From Bettongia penicillata ogilbyi (lineage: Eukaryota > Chordata > Mammalia > Diprotodontia > Potoroidae): 64,000 nucleotides of DNA. Shown here piece by piece: positions 53,066 to 62,837 of this stretch. The notes beneath the pieces are model-generated. The model saw only the letters and a list, made by a program, of their open reading frames with translations. It was not told where the DNA came from and made no database searches. The stretch's first letter is position 1. Each line of letters begins with the position of its first letter. The stretch is taken from contig JAJHZJ010000252.1 of assembly GCA_023548195.1 (NCBI GenBank), forward strand, positions 248,001 to 312,000. The letters run 5' to 3'. The position numbers were made by a program, and so were the translations under genes.

Positions 53066-53464
53066 CTACATAATGCGGCTGCTGCTGGGCGAGTCAGAGA
53101 GACCTGGTAAAGTAGCAAAGTCCTAGCAAAGGAAATTTACTTTATTTAAAATCCTGCAGTGGGAAATCCCTATAATAATTAACTCAGGCCTTCTTATACT
53201 GTCATCGCCCACAGATGCTCTTTTTTAGGAAGTCTGCACTGTAAGTATATTCCACTTGAAAATTAGGTTAAGTACTTGTGGACTTCGGTGTGGGAACGAT
53301 GACGTGTCATAGGTGTATCCTGACAGTTGTATCCCCAACCATGTGTTCAAAGCATATACTGCTAGTGTTTTTCAGTTTCCAAGTGTAGTGTGGTGGGATA
53401 GTTAATAAAGAGGGAGAGGAAGTGGTTCAAGGAGAGACTTGTTGAATGTTATTTAATTCTATCC
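53066..53464. other. Unassigned sequence
   Basis: No recognised feature. Confidence 0.4.
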
Positions 53465-53576
53465 CTAGCTCAAGGTGGCTTTAACCTCTGTTTGCCTCAA
53501 CTTCCTCATCTGTAAAATGGCGATAACAATACCACCTACCTCAAAGGATCTAATGAGATTTATTGCAAAGTCTTTA
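53465..53576 (+). mobile_element. MIR, sense, 3' half
   Basis: AACCTCTGTTTGCCTCAACTTCCTCATCTGTAAAATGGCG, ACCACCTACCTCAAAGG, TAATGAGATTTATTGCAAAG. Confidence 0.75.
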
Positions 53577-53682
53577 TGAGAGAGAATGAGAGAGAGAGAG
53601 AGAGACAGACAGACAGAGACAGAGAGACAGAGAGAGACAGACAGAGAGAGAGAGACAGACAGACAGACAGAGACAGAGAGAC

Positions 53683-53745
<63 letters not shown>
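53577..53745 (+). repeat. GA/GACA microsatellite
   Basis: Purine-rich GAGA with repeated GACAGACA units. It encodes only Arg/Glu/Asp-type frames. Confidence 0.95.
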
Positions 53746-53747
<2 letters not shown>

Positions 53748-53764
53748 TCTTAGTCTAATCTATA

Positions 53765-54180
53765 CAAGAAAAGGAGTCTCCCTTATAACATTCTGTAACA
53801 ACCTTTATTTGAAGACCTCAAGTGACAGAGGACTCATTATTATCTCCAAAGGCAGCCCATTCTAATTCTGGACAGCCATCATTGCTAGGAAGAGTTCTTC
53901 CTTCTACTGAGGCAAATACTGACTTTCTCCATCTTCCACCCATTGTTCCTAGCATACCCTCTCAGGTAAAACATAAAAAGTAGAGTACTTTTCTGCATAA
54001 TGTGTTCCCCTCTAAGTCCTTTCTTTTCCCAGAACATCATTTCAGCAGATCCTTCCATGCCGTAGTCTCCATTCCAGCCCATAGCTTGTTTTCCTTCCAC
54101 TTGGACTCATTCTAATTTGTTAATGACTTTCCTAAAATGTGGCGACCAGATTTCTGCATGATCACTACAGATGTGTTCTG
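53765..54180 (-). mobile_element. CR1/L3 LINE, antisense
   Basis: Order of words as in antisense CR1/L3: CCTTTATTTGAAGACCTCAAGTGACAGAGG, AAAGGCAGCCCATTCTAATTCTGGACAGC, TTAGGAAGAG(T)TCTTCC, CATTGTTCCTAGC, then GGCGACCAGATTTCTGCATGATC and GATGTGTTCTG. About 415 bp. Confidence 0.65.
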
Positions 54181-54185
54181 TACCG

Positions 54186-54435
54186 TGCCGTGGGGCTATA
54201 GAAGTGGATAGAGCAACGGCCTTGGAGTCAAGAAGATTTGAGTTAAAACCCAGCCACAGAATCTTACTAGCTGTGAGATCCTGGGCAAAGTCCCTTAACT
54301 TCCATCTGCCTCAATTTCTTCAGCTGTCAAAGAAGAACTCCTACCTCACAGGGCTGTTTTACAGATCAAATAAAATAATATTGAAAGTGCTTAGCACAAT
54401 TCCTGGCATTTAGTAGGCACTTAATAAATACTTTC
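54186..54435 (+). mobile_element. MIR/MON1-like SINE, sense
   Basis: GGGGCTATAGAAGTGGATAGAGC, TTGAGTTAAAACCCAGCC, GTGCTTAGCACAATTCCTGGCATTTAGTAGGCACTTAATAAATAC. Confidence 0.85.
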
Positions 54436-55954
54436 CCTTGCTCTTGCCTACCAGACTTACTTAATAAAAGCTAATCCTTCTTGCTCAAGCTTTATCATCA
54501 TAACAAATACTCTACATCTTTACAATACAGCACATCAAACAAAAGGGAACAAGCAGAACATCTGGGGCGCAAAGGCACTATCTTAAGCTGATCTATAAAT
54601 CTAGCCCTCCCTGTAAATTTCCCCTGCCCCTTCCCATCTGAAAAGAAATGTAGGCTGCCACTTCTTAGAAACACTAAAAATATACATTACCTCATTCCTT
54701 TTGCACAGACCAGCCCACTGCAACAAACCACTGTAATTCTAACCCTTCAGCTAGTTTGGTTCAGCTACCTCCCTCTGGAGAGCTGAATTTCTCCTATTTA
54801 TCATTTCTCTCAGACTGACTGACATATGCTTTATAATGCATTCTATATTAGGCTTGGCCAGAGTATCTACTTTCCATTAAAGATGACTAGAGCACTAAGT
54901 TATCTCCACCCAGACCTCTTTGCCATTTGTTCTCTGAAGCTCATCTCTGAGCTGTATTTCTCCCTCTTCCCTGACAGAATAGACAGAGCTTAGCAGTTAA
55001 AAAACAAAGCACCCTCTGGCAGGGGGATACATTCTGGGAATGTGAGCGTGTGCCTGCACAGCATGCCCTGAAATGAAGTCAGACAGAGACAGAGAAACCG
55101 AGATGCTAAGACACAGAAAAAGTGATAGAGAGACAGAGACAGGGAAACAGAAATGAAATCAGAATCCAAACAATCCCATTCCTCTCAAAATGGGGTCAGG
55201 AGGATCCCTAGTTTCTGCCTGGGGCATCCGTTCTTCCTGCAGTAGCCCATGCAGAATAAATGGTTAAATGTTCACCCACGTAGATAATCTGAAAAATTAT
55301 GGAGATCCCTGACTTCCTAGTTCATTTCGTTTTTTTCACTTAAAGCAATGCCTCAAACTCAATTAGCTACATCTGTACTGCATAGGTCATTGGTTAAAAA
55401 AAAAAATAAGATATTGTGGAAAACTGGGAGTAACACCAGAAAAAGAAAGTGTATCTGAATTAAGACTCTGCCATCTTTTATTCTACCTACAATTCACTTG
55501 TTAATTGAAAATACACATCAAAGGGCTTCATTTGCATCTAGGAGTGCTCCATTAGCCCAAAGCCTTCCTGGTATATTTTCAGGCAAACAGAAAGAATACT
55601 TCTGCTTCAAGACTGAATTAAAGACGTTTTGTGTGGGAAAGGCATGTGTATACTACACAAGCACATGGTCACACAACTCTCTACTAGATACAGGAGCCAA
55701 AGCTCCCCATCCCCTTTCCCAGCTCTTCCCTATTGTATATATTCGTAGCCAGGTGCAGAGACCACTGAATCAAATGCAGCAGACAACCACATGCAAGCAG
55801 ATGCAGATACATTTATAGAGACATAAATATGTAAGCAGGAAGAGAAAAATATCCTTAATGATTTTTTAAGCTGGCAGGCTATTGAATGTTTTAGAGTCGG
55901 TGGTTTTCCACAGTTAACATTTTATGAAGTGAACTTTCTTCTTTGTCCCTTTGA
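54436..55954. other. Unassigned sequence
   Basis: ~1.5 kb with no recognised gene. Repeated CAGAGACAGAGAAAC-like words near 55080-55145 are a small degenerate purine repeat. Confidence 0.4.
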
Positions 55955-56150
55955 GAAGAAGCATGGCATACTGGAAAGAGCCCTGGATTTGAGTTCAAGG
56001 TTCAAATCCTGAATCTGTCACTTAACAGCTCTGTGATTTTGAGAAAATCATTTCACCATTCTGGGGTGCAACGATCTCCCTTGTAAAATGAAAGACTTGA
56101 ACTAGTTGACCTCAAAGTTATCTTCCAGTTTGAATATTCTTTGATTCGGG
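55955..56150 (+). mobile_element. MIR, sense
   Basis: GAAGCATGGCATACTGGAAAGAGCCCTGGATTTG, AGGTTCAAATCCTG, CTTGTAAAATGAAAGACTTGAACTAG. Confidence 0.75.
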
Positions 56151-56237
56151 CATCCCATCTTCCCTAGCCAAGCCTTAGTCCTCAGTCTTAGGGTTAAACA
56201 CATACTCCAATCCAAAAATCAACAAGCAAACATAAAT

Positions 56238-56487
56238 AAAAATAGCTAGTATGCACATAGCACTTAAAAGTTTTGAAAGTGCTTTATAAATATTGTCTCC
56301 TTTTATCGTCACAACAACCTTGGAAGCTAGGTGCTAGTATTATCCCCATTTTACAGATGAGGAAACTGAGACAAATGGAGGTGGAGTGACTTGCCCAGAG
56401 TCACACAACTAGTAAGTGTTTGAGGCTTGATTTGAACTCAGGGCTTCTGGATCTCATACTCTAACTACTGTACCACCTAGCTGCTGA
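56238..56487 (-). mobile_element. MIR/MON1-like SINE, antisense
   Basis: CACATAGCACTTAAAAG, CACAACAACCTTGGAAGCTAGGTGCTAGTATTATCCCC, CAGATGAGGAAACTGAGAC, GATTTGAACTCAGGGC, GTACCACCTAGCTGC. Confidence 0.9.
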
Positions 56488-56717
56488 CAAGCCCAACCAT
56501 TCTAATGTAGTGAGATTCTCTGCTGCAAGGGGCTGCCTCCCACATATAGCATGGGGTATCATTCTGTGGCTCAAAGGGAGGCAGAATAAGTATCTCAAGT
56601 CTCTTCTCTAAGGGAGACTTTAATTCCTGCCAAAAGGAGTTTAGGGCCAGAGGCCACTTTGCTCTCCTCAGAAAGAGGGAGTCCTGGGATAGAACTATAT
56701 CTTTCTACTCCCTTAAA

Positions 56718-57012
56718 TGGGGCAGGTGGTGACACAATGGATAGAGCACTGAGCCTGGAGTCTGAAAGACCAAAATTCAAATCTGACCTCAGATATTTAT
56801 TAGCTGTGTTATACCTGGCAAGTCACTTAACCTCTGTCTACATAAAACCAGAAAAAGAAATGGCGAACTACTCCAGTACTTTGCAAAAAAAACCCATGGA
56901 CAATATTAAGATGTCAAAAGATATGACATCAGAAGATGAGCTGTCAGGTCAGAAGGGCCTGGTGTGCAGTGATTATGGGGTTGAAAAGAGTCAGACACAA
57001 CTGAACAGCAAC
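56718..57012 (+). mobile_element. RTE-tailed SINE, sense, long-tail variant
   Basis: Head GGTGGTGACACAATGGATAGAGC, AAATTCAAATCTGACC, AAGAAATGGCGAACTACTCCAG. The tail has ~85 bp more than other copies: after CCCATGGACAA it carries GCCTGGTGTGCAGTGATTATGGGG, then AGAGTCAGACACAACTGAACAGC. The extra block parallels the fuller BovB/RTE 3' end. A 217-codon frame crossing this SINE into the LTR is an artefact. Confidence 0.8.
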
Positions 57013-57030
57013 CAACCCTTAAAAAGGGGA

Positions 57031-57597
57031 TGTGGTTTTCAGGTTAATACTAACCAGTTTTATTGGGGGAAAGAGGACCCCAAGTTTTATATCCAAAGCT
57101 TGACACCCTTCCCATCAAATACCAGTTCCACAATGAATACACCTAACAATGAACAAAGAAACCCATTTATTCAAACTTTAGGAAACAGAAACATACATAG
57201 GAGCATATATACCAAAAAATACAGAATGAAGGAACTCTCCCATTGGGAACAAGGTAATTCAGCTCAACCAAGGGAGAGTCCCAGATCTCACCCAAAAGGA
57301 AAACTCCCCTAAGTCTCTGGTGTAGTAAGCTAGGCATAGGGAAATGGCAAGATGGAAATGCTGACTCATCTCATGTCTTCCCAGAATCTTTTTCTTCAGC
57401 AACACAAAATGGGGTTGACCTTGCCCATCTTATCACTTGAAGCCAGAAGTTCCAGAAGTCCAGAGACTCATACACTCGAAGGAGAGCCAGAGAAAATTGT
57501 AGAATTCTCTTCTTCTGGTCAACTCTACCCTACCCATCAAGCAGTGTTGGTCTCCACCAATAAGGAGTCTCATAACTTCATGAGGTAGAACTCTTCA
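57031..57597 (-). mobile_element. Candidate LTR, antisense
   Basis: Minus-strand signals in LTR order: TGAAGAGTTC start (from 57597), GGTATATATGC TATA box (57203-57213), CCAATAAAAC polyadenylation signal (57057-57066). No matching target duplication found; limits uncertain. Confidence 0.4.
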
Positions 57598-57689
57598 TGT
57601 ATTTGCACAATCTGACTTGATCATTAGCTATATATCTTGGGGCTTGGTTTCTAGCACAGAACTCATAAAGCTCAAAGGTTTGCTTAAGT

Positions 57690-57865
57690 TTTTGATTCAG
57701 TGGATGGACAATCCCCCAAGAGACCTGGGTTTTAATTCCAACCCCACCACTGATTAACTGTATGTCCTTAGTCTCCACCTCACTCACCTCAGTTTTCACA
57801 TGTATAAAATGGGGACACTAGACTAAATGAGCCCACAAGTTCCTTCTAATACTGAGTGATTCCAG
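57690..57865 (+). mobile_element. MIR, sense, weak
   Basis: GGTTTTAATTCCAACCCCACCACTGATTAACTG, CATGTATAAAATGGGGACACTAGACTAAATGAG. Confidence 0.6.
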
Positions 57866-58054
57866 TACTTGTATTGAGGAAGCCAATCAGTTTGAACTTC
57901 ACCTCTAATCTCAACCCAGTCTCTTGCACCACCACCATTTTCACTGGTTCATTCATTTAATAAATATTTTCAGACTACCAAAAACATCAAAGTCATAGCT
58001 CTCTGAGAGCATTTGATATAGCTAGGAGATTGGAAAAGGAAGATTATTCCAGAC
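57866..58054. other. Unassigned sequence
   Basis: An L2-like ATTCATTTAATAAATATTTTCAGAC lies near 57950. Nothing else is recognised. Confidence 0.35.
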
Positions 58055-58391
58055 AGAATCATGGAATTTTAGTTAGAAGAGACCTCAGCACACTCAGAAT
58101 AAACCAAACCTTAAAAAGAATCTCCATTTATAATATATCCAACCACTGGTCAATCATCCATCCATTGCCTAAAGATCTTCAGTGAGGGAGAACCCACTGT
58201 TTCCCAAGATAGACCATTCTACTCTATATAGCTCTAAACTGTCAGGCAGTTTTTCTGGACAGAAAACCTAAACTGACCTCTTTGTCTATTTTACCCATAA
58301 GGCTCCTGGTTCTGCCTTCAGAGGCCAAACAGTCCAAGTCTAATCCCTTTTTCCACATGACAGCTCTTCAAATACTTGAATGTTTGCTGTT
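58055..58391 (-). mobile_element. CR1/L3 LINE, antisense, left part
   Basis: CAGAATCATGGAATTTTAGTTAGAAGAGACCTCAGC, CACTGGTCAATCATCCATCCATTGCC, GGGAGAACCCACTG, GGCCAAACAGTCCAAGTCTAATCCC and CCACATGACAGCTCTTCAAATACTTGAA. Split by a SINE; resumes at 58640. Confidence 0.7.
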
Positions 58392-58632
58392 TTTCAACCA
58401 TTTTAGTAGTGCCTGACCCTTCATGACCTCATTTGAGGCTTTCTTGGCAAAGATACTGGAGTGGTTTGACATTTCCTTTTCCAGTTCATTTTGTAGATGA
58501 GAAAACTGAGGCAAACAAGGTTAAAAGATTTGCCCTGGGTCGTACAGCTAGTAAGTGTCTGAGGCCAGATTTGAACTTTAGAAGATGATTCTTCCTGTTT
58601 CCAAACCCCGTGTTCTCTCTACTGTGCCACCT
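58392..58632 (-). mobile_element. RTE-tailed SINE, antisense, nested in CR1/L3
   Basis: AGTGCCTGACCCTTCATGACCTCATTTGAGG, AAAGATACTGGAGTGGTTTGACATTTCC, GATTTGAAC, CTGTGCCACC. Confidence 0.9.
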
Positions 58633-58639
58633 TTACCCA

Positions 58640-58805
58640 TGAGTATGTCTACCCTGTGTCTTTTATTCTTCAGGTTAAATATCATCCATTCAACTTTAAC
58701 TAACCACCATAAGAATACATTCAAGGCCCTTCACCATTCTCATTGCCCTCTTCTAGAAATCTCCTAGTTTATCAGTGTCCTTCTTAAACTTTGCACAAAT
58801 GAACA
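58640..58805 (-). mobile_element. CR1/L3 LINE, antisense, right part
   Basis: CTTCAGGTTAAATATCATCCATTCAACTTTAACTAACC, AAGGCCCTTCACCATTCTCATTGCCCTCTTCTAGAAA continue the order expected after the left part. Confidence 0.7.
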
Positions 58806-58821
58806 CCATCTATTGTGTGTT

Positions 58822-58930
58822 GTATTTTCATTTATCTTCCTAGACATTTCTCAGTTACATTTTAATCTGCCATGGGCTTCACTCAGGAGTTTTACAGCTG
58901 TCGGAAGAATTTGACACCTTAGAGCTGGAT
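58822..58930. repeat. Unclassified repeat shared with 39455-39600
   Basis: See 39455; here GCTTCACTCAGGAGTTTTACAGCTGTC follows. Confidence 0.5.
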
Positions 58931-59429
58931 AGGGTTAAATCTAACAAGAGGAATTTCAATAGGAACTATAATGTAAAATACTATACATAAGCTCAAAAAA
59001 AATGAACTCTGGATTAGGATGGTGGAAGCATGGTTAGACAGTAGATTGTTTCAATCCAGCATCTATTAAACCTTTACTCTCTACCATGCACTGGACTAGA
59101 AACTGAGAGTAAAAAAAAGACAAAAACAAATCAAAGAGTTTAAATTTAGCTGCAATGAAACAACTTATATATTAAAAATTAAATTTAAAATATTATAACT
59201 ATTCTAAAATAAAATTTGAAATATAAAATATATGTACACATCGAAAATAAAGGTCAGTTTGTTAACAACAGAATGGGGTTCCCGAGAATACAATGGAAGG
59301 GGAGCGTAGAGTGGGCTAGGCACAGGGAAGGGATGGTATTGACATGGACGGGTAAGAAGGATCAGGAGGCAGTGACATAGGAAGGAAACTTCAGTCTAGG
59401 AAACTTACGACTTCCTGGAACATATATCA
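58931..59429. other. Unassigned sequence with a weak antisense L2 stub
   Basis: CCAGCATCTATTAAACCTTTACTCTCTACCATGCACTGGACTAG at 59056-59099 resembles antisense L2. The rest is unrecognised. Confidence 0.35.
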
Positions 59430-59590
59430 TGCAACTGAACTCCTTCTATATGTTGTCTCCCCCAATTCCTGTGAAATCCTTGAGAACGATACTATGTCTT
59501 TTTCTAGTTGTATCCCCAGTGCTTAACAAAGTACTTGGAGCATAGTAAAGGCTAAATAAATACTTTTTCATTCATTCATTTATTCATTCA
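59430..59590 (+). mobile_element. L2 LINE 3' end
   Basis: TTGTATCCCCAGTGCTTAACAAAGTACTTGGAGCATAGTAAAGGCTAAATAAATACTTTTTCATTCATTCATT. Confidence 0.8.
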
Positions 59591-59823
59591 GTGGAGCCCC
59601 AGGACAGTCATTATCATGTTTTTCCATGGTAGCAAGAGCAATTTGATTATAAGTGTCTGATCAAGAGATAAAAAAGTAAGTAGAAGGAGGCCATAGTGGC
59701 CAGGCCCATAATATGGTCTTTGTCCATTCTGCCTGATGGTCAAAAAGAACAGGTCGGTAGAGACTGGAGAGTTGGCTAAAATCCTCAACCAAAGCCAGCT
59801 CTGACACAGGACTCACTCCAGTT
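59591..59823. other. Unassigned sequence
   Basis: No recognised feature. Confidence 0.35.
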
Positions 59824-59940
59824 TGAAGTAGCAGCAGTAGTAGCAGTAGTAGTAATAGCAGTAGTCGTTGTTGTAGTAGTAGTGGGAGGAAGAGGAGGGA
59901 GAGGAGGAAGAAGAAGTAAGAAAAGCAGGAAGACAAGGAA
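59824..59940 (+). repeat. AGC/AGT/AGG trinucleotide tract, left of LTR
   Basis: AGCAGCAGTAGTAGCAGTAGT units change to GGAGGAAGAGG units and stop at the LTR's first base. Confidence 0.85.
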
Positions 59941-60596
59941 TGTTATGGGAAATTTTAATTTCCTTTTATTATTTGAGATTCAGAACCACTCCTCTTGCAA
60001 ATTTTGGGTGACTAAATACCTATCTTAATATTAACCTCACCTGACCAAAACCTGTTCCATGGGATGTGAAATTTTACTTAGAACCTCAAACATTCCTTAG
60101 ATAAGAAGCCGGAGAAATAATCTCAACTGATTCTGGCTCCTTGGTGACAGGTAAATGCTCCTCCTCAATCAGCCTATTTGTAAAAATTCTAAATGGAGTT
60201 TAATCTGTAACCTGACTTAGTTTACCTATAGAGTTTGTTTATTGAGGTTTGTTTCCTTAAGGAATATATAACTGTTTAACTAAGCTTATTCGATTTTTAT
60301 GACATTGAAGGAAGTATAGGATTATGGATCTAACTTCTCGTAAGCTTTTATGGCCTAACAGAAATGTACAAGATTGCAATATTTAAATGAATTATTTCTC
60401 TAATATAATTTTCCTATAAGAAGCTTTGTCAGAATCCTCATAATTGTTCAGATTTTCTTTTTGTCCTGAACCTATCCTTGAACATGGTAATAAAACCTAG
60501 ATTTTTACCTCTATAATTACTGCATTGTGACAAATATATATTTGGAAGCCTTTACCTACTACATGAACTCAAACAGGAGATATTTCACCCATATCA
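59941..60596 (+). mobile_element. Solo LTR, sense, inside a microsatellite
   Basis: 656 bp from TGTTATGGGAAATTTT to ...GATATTTCACCCATATCA; the end read in reverse (TGATATGGGTGAAAT) mirrors the start. TATATAA at 60265-60271 and AATAAA at 60489-60494 are in order, ~220 bp apart. Purine trinucleotide repeat flanks both sides, so the LTR entered a microsatellite; the target duplication is blurred by it. Confidence 0.75.
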
Positions 60597-60657
60597 GTAG
60601 GAGGAGGAGGAGGAGGAGGAGGAGGAAGAGGAGGAGGAGGAGTAGCAGTAGTAGTAG
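60597..60657 (+). repeat. GGA/AGT trinucleotide tract, right of LTR
   Basis: Runs of GGA then AGTAGCAGTAGTAGT, the mirror of the left tract's composition order. Confidence 0.85.
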
Positions 60658-60725
60658 CTGATAACATTAACATAACACTTACTATGTGCCAGGCACTGGG
60701 CTAAGCCTTTGCATGTATTAGAAAA
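60658..60725 (-). mobile_element. MIR fragment, antisense
   Basis: GATAACATTAACATAACACTTACTATGTGCCAGGCACTGGGCTAAGCC. The trinucleotide tract probably grew from its end. Confidence 0.75.
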
Positions 60726-61214
60726 AAGGGCCAAGGTCTCCCACTGCATCTGGGGCCATAGCCAGTTGTTCTGATAACTTCACAGGCAAGCCAATCTAGA
60801 TGAAAAAACAAAGTATCTTGAGGAAGATATTGGAGAGATCTTGTGTCAAACAAATCGAATGATCACCACCTCAACTACTAACTACCCTGATGGAGATATC
60901 CCAGGACCTCAAGTCCAAGAACCTTGGCAATAACATTGCATCCAGACAACTGGCTCAGTTTCCAGCCCAGCCTCTTATGCCATCTTCCAGAGAATCAACC
61001 TGTGTGAAGACAGAACCTAGTAACTGCTTCTGTAGGTAGTATACTTCCTACAGAAGGTAGATATATCTTTCTACCTGAAGGAACATACCTGTAGGTGGTA
61101 TATCTTCCTACTCAGCAGCCACAATGACTGAAGACTGGGAAAAGAAAATTCTTGGCATTGTCAAATGGTCTAACCTCAGAAATAGCTATGGTTTGATGAA
61201 TATAAATAGTACTT
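60726..61214. other. Unassigned sequence with a small hairpin and direct repeat
   Basis: TTCTGTAGG (61028-61036) pairs with CCTACAGAA (61047-61055). CTGTAGGTAGTATACTTCCTAC is followed ~60 bp later by CTGTAGGTGGTATATCTTCCTAC. No gene seen. Confidence 0.5.
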
Positions 61215-61325
61215 TTTGGAGGGATCGAGGTTAAATGACAAGTCCAAGGTCACATCCCTAGTAAGTGTCTGAGGCTAGATTTGAACTCAGGTCATCAGAT
61301 ACTCCACTAATGGACCACCTAGGTT
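61215..61325 (-). mobile_element. tRNA-head SINE fragment, antisense
   Basis: AGTCCAAGGTCACATCCCTAGTAAGTGTCTGAGG, GATTTGAACTCAGG, GGACCACCTAGG. Confidence 0.75.
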
Positions 61326-61413
61326 CCTGTAAAGAGCATTTTAAATGATACATTACCATCTGTTTTGCCCCTGTAAAGAGCATTTTAAAAGATGCATTAC
61401 CATCTGTTTATGC
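61326..61413 (+). repeat. 44-bp tandem duplication
   Basis: CCTGTAAAGAGCATTTTAAA begins at 61326 and again at 61370; units differ at only a few bases (AATGATA/AAGATGC). Confidence 0.9.
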
Positions 61414-61439
61414 ATCTGAAGAACCAGAGGACCTTTCTG

Positions 61440-61570
61440 TCTAACTGCAGCTGTTAGCTCTTATATGTGTCACCTCCCCTATGAGCTCCTTGGGAACATG
61501 GACTGTCCTGTTTTTTCTGTTTGTATCCCTAGGAATTTGCTCTCTCTCCTCTCAGAATACCTTTCATTTA
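61440..61570 (+). mobile_element. L2 LINE 3' end, split by a SINE
   Basis: CACCTCCCCTATGAGCTCCTTGGGAACATGGACTGTCC, TTTGTATCCCTAGG. Confidence 0.6.
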
Positions 61571-61577
61571 TTTATCT

Positions 61578-61722
61578 TGTCACTTAACCTTCTTTGCCTC
61601 AGTTTCCTCATCTATAAAATGAGCTAGAGAAAGAAACGGCAAACCCCTCCAGTATCTTTGCCAAGAAAACCCCAAATGGAGTCACAGAGTCTGGCATGAC
61701 TGAGAAGACTGGACAACAAATT
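61578..61722 (+). mobile_element. RTE-tailed SINE, sense, 5'-truncated
   Basis: Begins in the core (TCACTTAACCTTCTTTGCCTCAGTTTCC). Tail GGCAAACCCCTCCAGTATCTTTGCCAAGAAAACCCC...GGAGTCACAGAGTCTGGCATGACTGAG. Confidence 0.9.
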
Positions 61723-61739
61723 GATCTTGTACTGAATCC

Positions 61740-62012
61740 CCCAAGTAGAGTCTGAGTTCCTTGAGAGATGGGATTGTGTTCTTTTTATATCCTCAGATCT
61801 TAGCACATGACTTAGTTCATACTAAGTGCTTAATAAATGCTTTTCTTTCACGTATGCATTCATTCATTCATTTATGTTGTATATTCCATCAGAATATAAA
61901 CTATTTGAGAACAAGAACTGATTTATTGTTATATCTTCCAGTCTCCTAGACCAATATAGTTCCTTGCATATATTAGGTACTTAATAAGCATTAGTTGAAC
62001 TGAACTGGATAT
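61740..62012 (+). mobile_element. Two L2 3' ends in tandem
   Basis: The first ends AAGTGCTTAATAAATGC...CATTCATTCATT at ~61873. The second is GAATATAAACTATTTGAGAACAAGAACTG ... TATATTAGGTACTTAATAAGCATTAGTTGAACTGAACTGG. Confidence 0.75.
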
Positions 62013-62779
62013 TTTTCAACACTGTCCTCACCAAACTCCACTCCTACCGCACCTCCCCAAAGTCCAACTCTCCCCAAACCCCAAAAGATAGCAAATGTGA
62101 GATTTTCTAAAATCTCCCCTTACTTATATTCAATCTCTCACACTTTCTATCCAATAACACTAGATGTTCACGTCCCAGTTCTAAATGCAAAGAGATATAA
62201 ACTGAGAACTACACTTCTCCATTAGGTTTATAACTTAAATCATATAAATTTGATTTGATCAGCATCCCTGAGTGAAATAAAAACATAAAAATGGATTACT
62301 GCTTCTGTATTTTCCCTTTATTCAAATGAAAACATAAATTGAGTTTTCCAAAATCATTTTAGTATTTTTTCTTATGCTTGTTTTAGGAAATTTTAAAAAT
62401 TTTTTCCCATTAATCTTGGCAATTCAAAGTAGATTTCCCAAGAGCCCATACCTCAGCATACCTAGTAAGCTTAATTGTTAAGATTACTTTTTTTTGTCTG
62501 CATAAGCAGCGGAACTGATCAAAAAAGAAAAAAGAGGACTAAGGATGTCCATCCTATAAATGAGCCTTATTCACAGCTTCTTGTCTTCATCAGTGAGATT
62601 ATTGTAAAACAGTGTGGCATTTTCTCACTCAGTAAAACAAAACTTGCCAGAGCAAAACATCTTCAAATTTCATTTTGTTCATTAAGGACAAACACCTTTT
62701 TCTCTCTCCTCTTAACAGGGAAAGTCATAAAACAGTCTCCTTTAAGGCAAGTGCTTCAAAACATCCCTGTCAGATCTGT
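62013..62779. other. Unassigned sequence
   Basis: No recognised gene or repeat. The frame 62475-62858 runs into the CA repeat and is not supported. Confidence 0.4.
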
Positions 62780-62796
62780 ACACACACACACATACA

Positions 62797-62836
<40 letters not shown>
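62780..62836 (+). repeat. (CA)n microsatellite
   Basis: CA units with two TACAGA interruptions, then ~20 perfect units. Confidence 0.95.

Positions 62837-62837
<1 letters not shown>

Noticed and set aside
56659..57312. 217-codon open frame
   Set aside because: It runs from unassigned sequence through a RTE-tailed SINE into a candidate LTR, so it has no coherent protein content.
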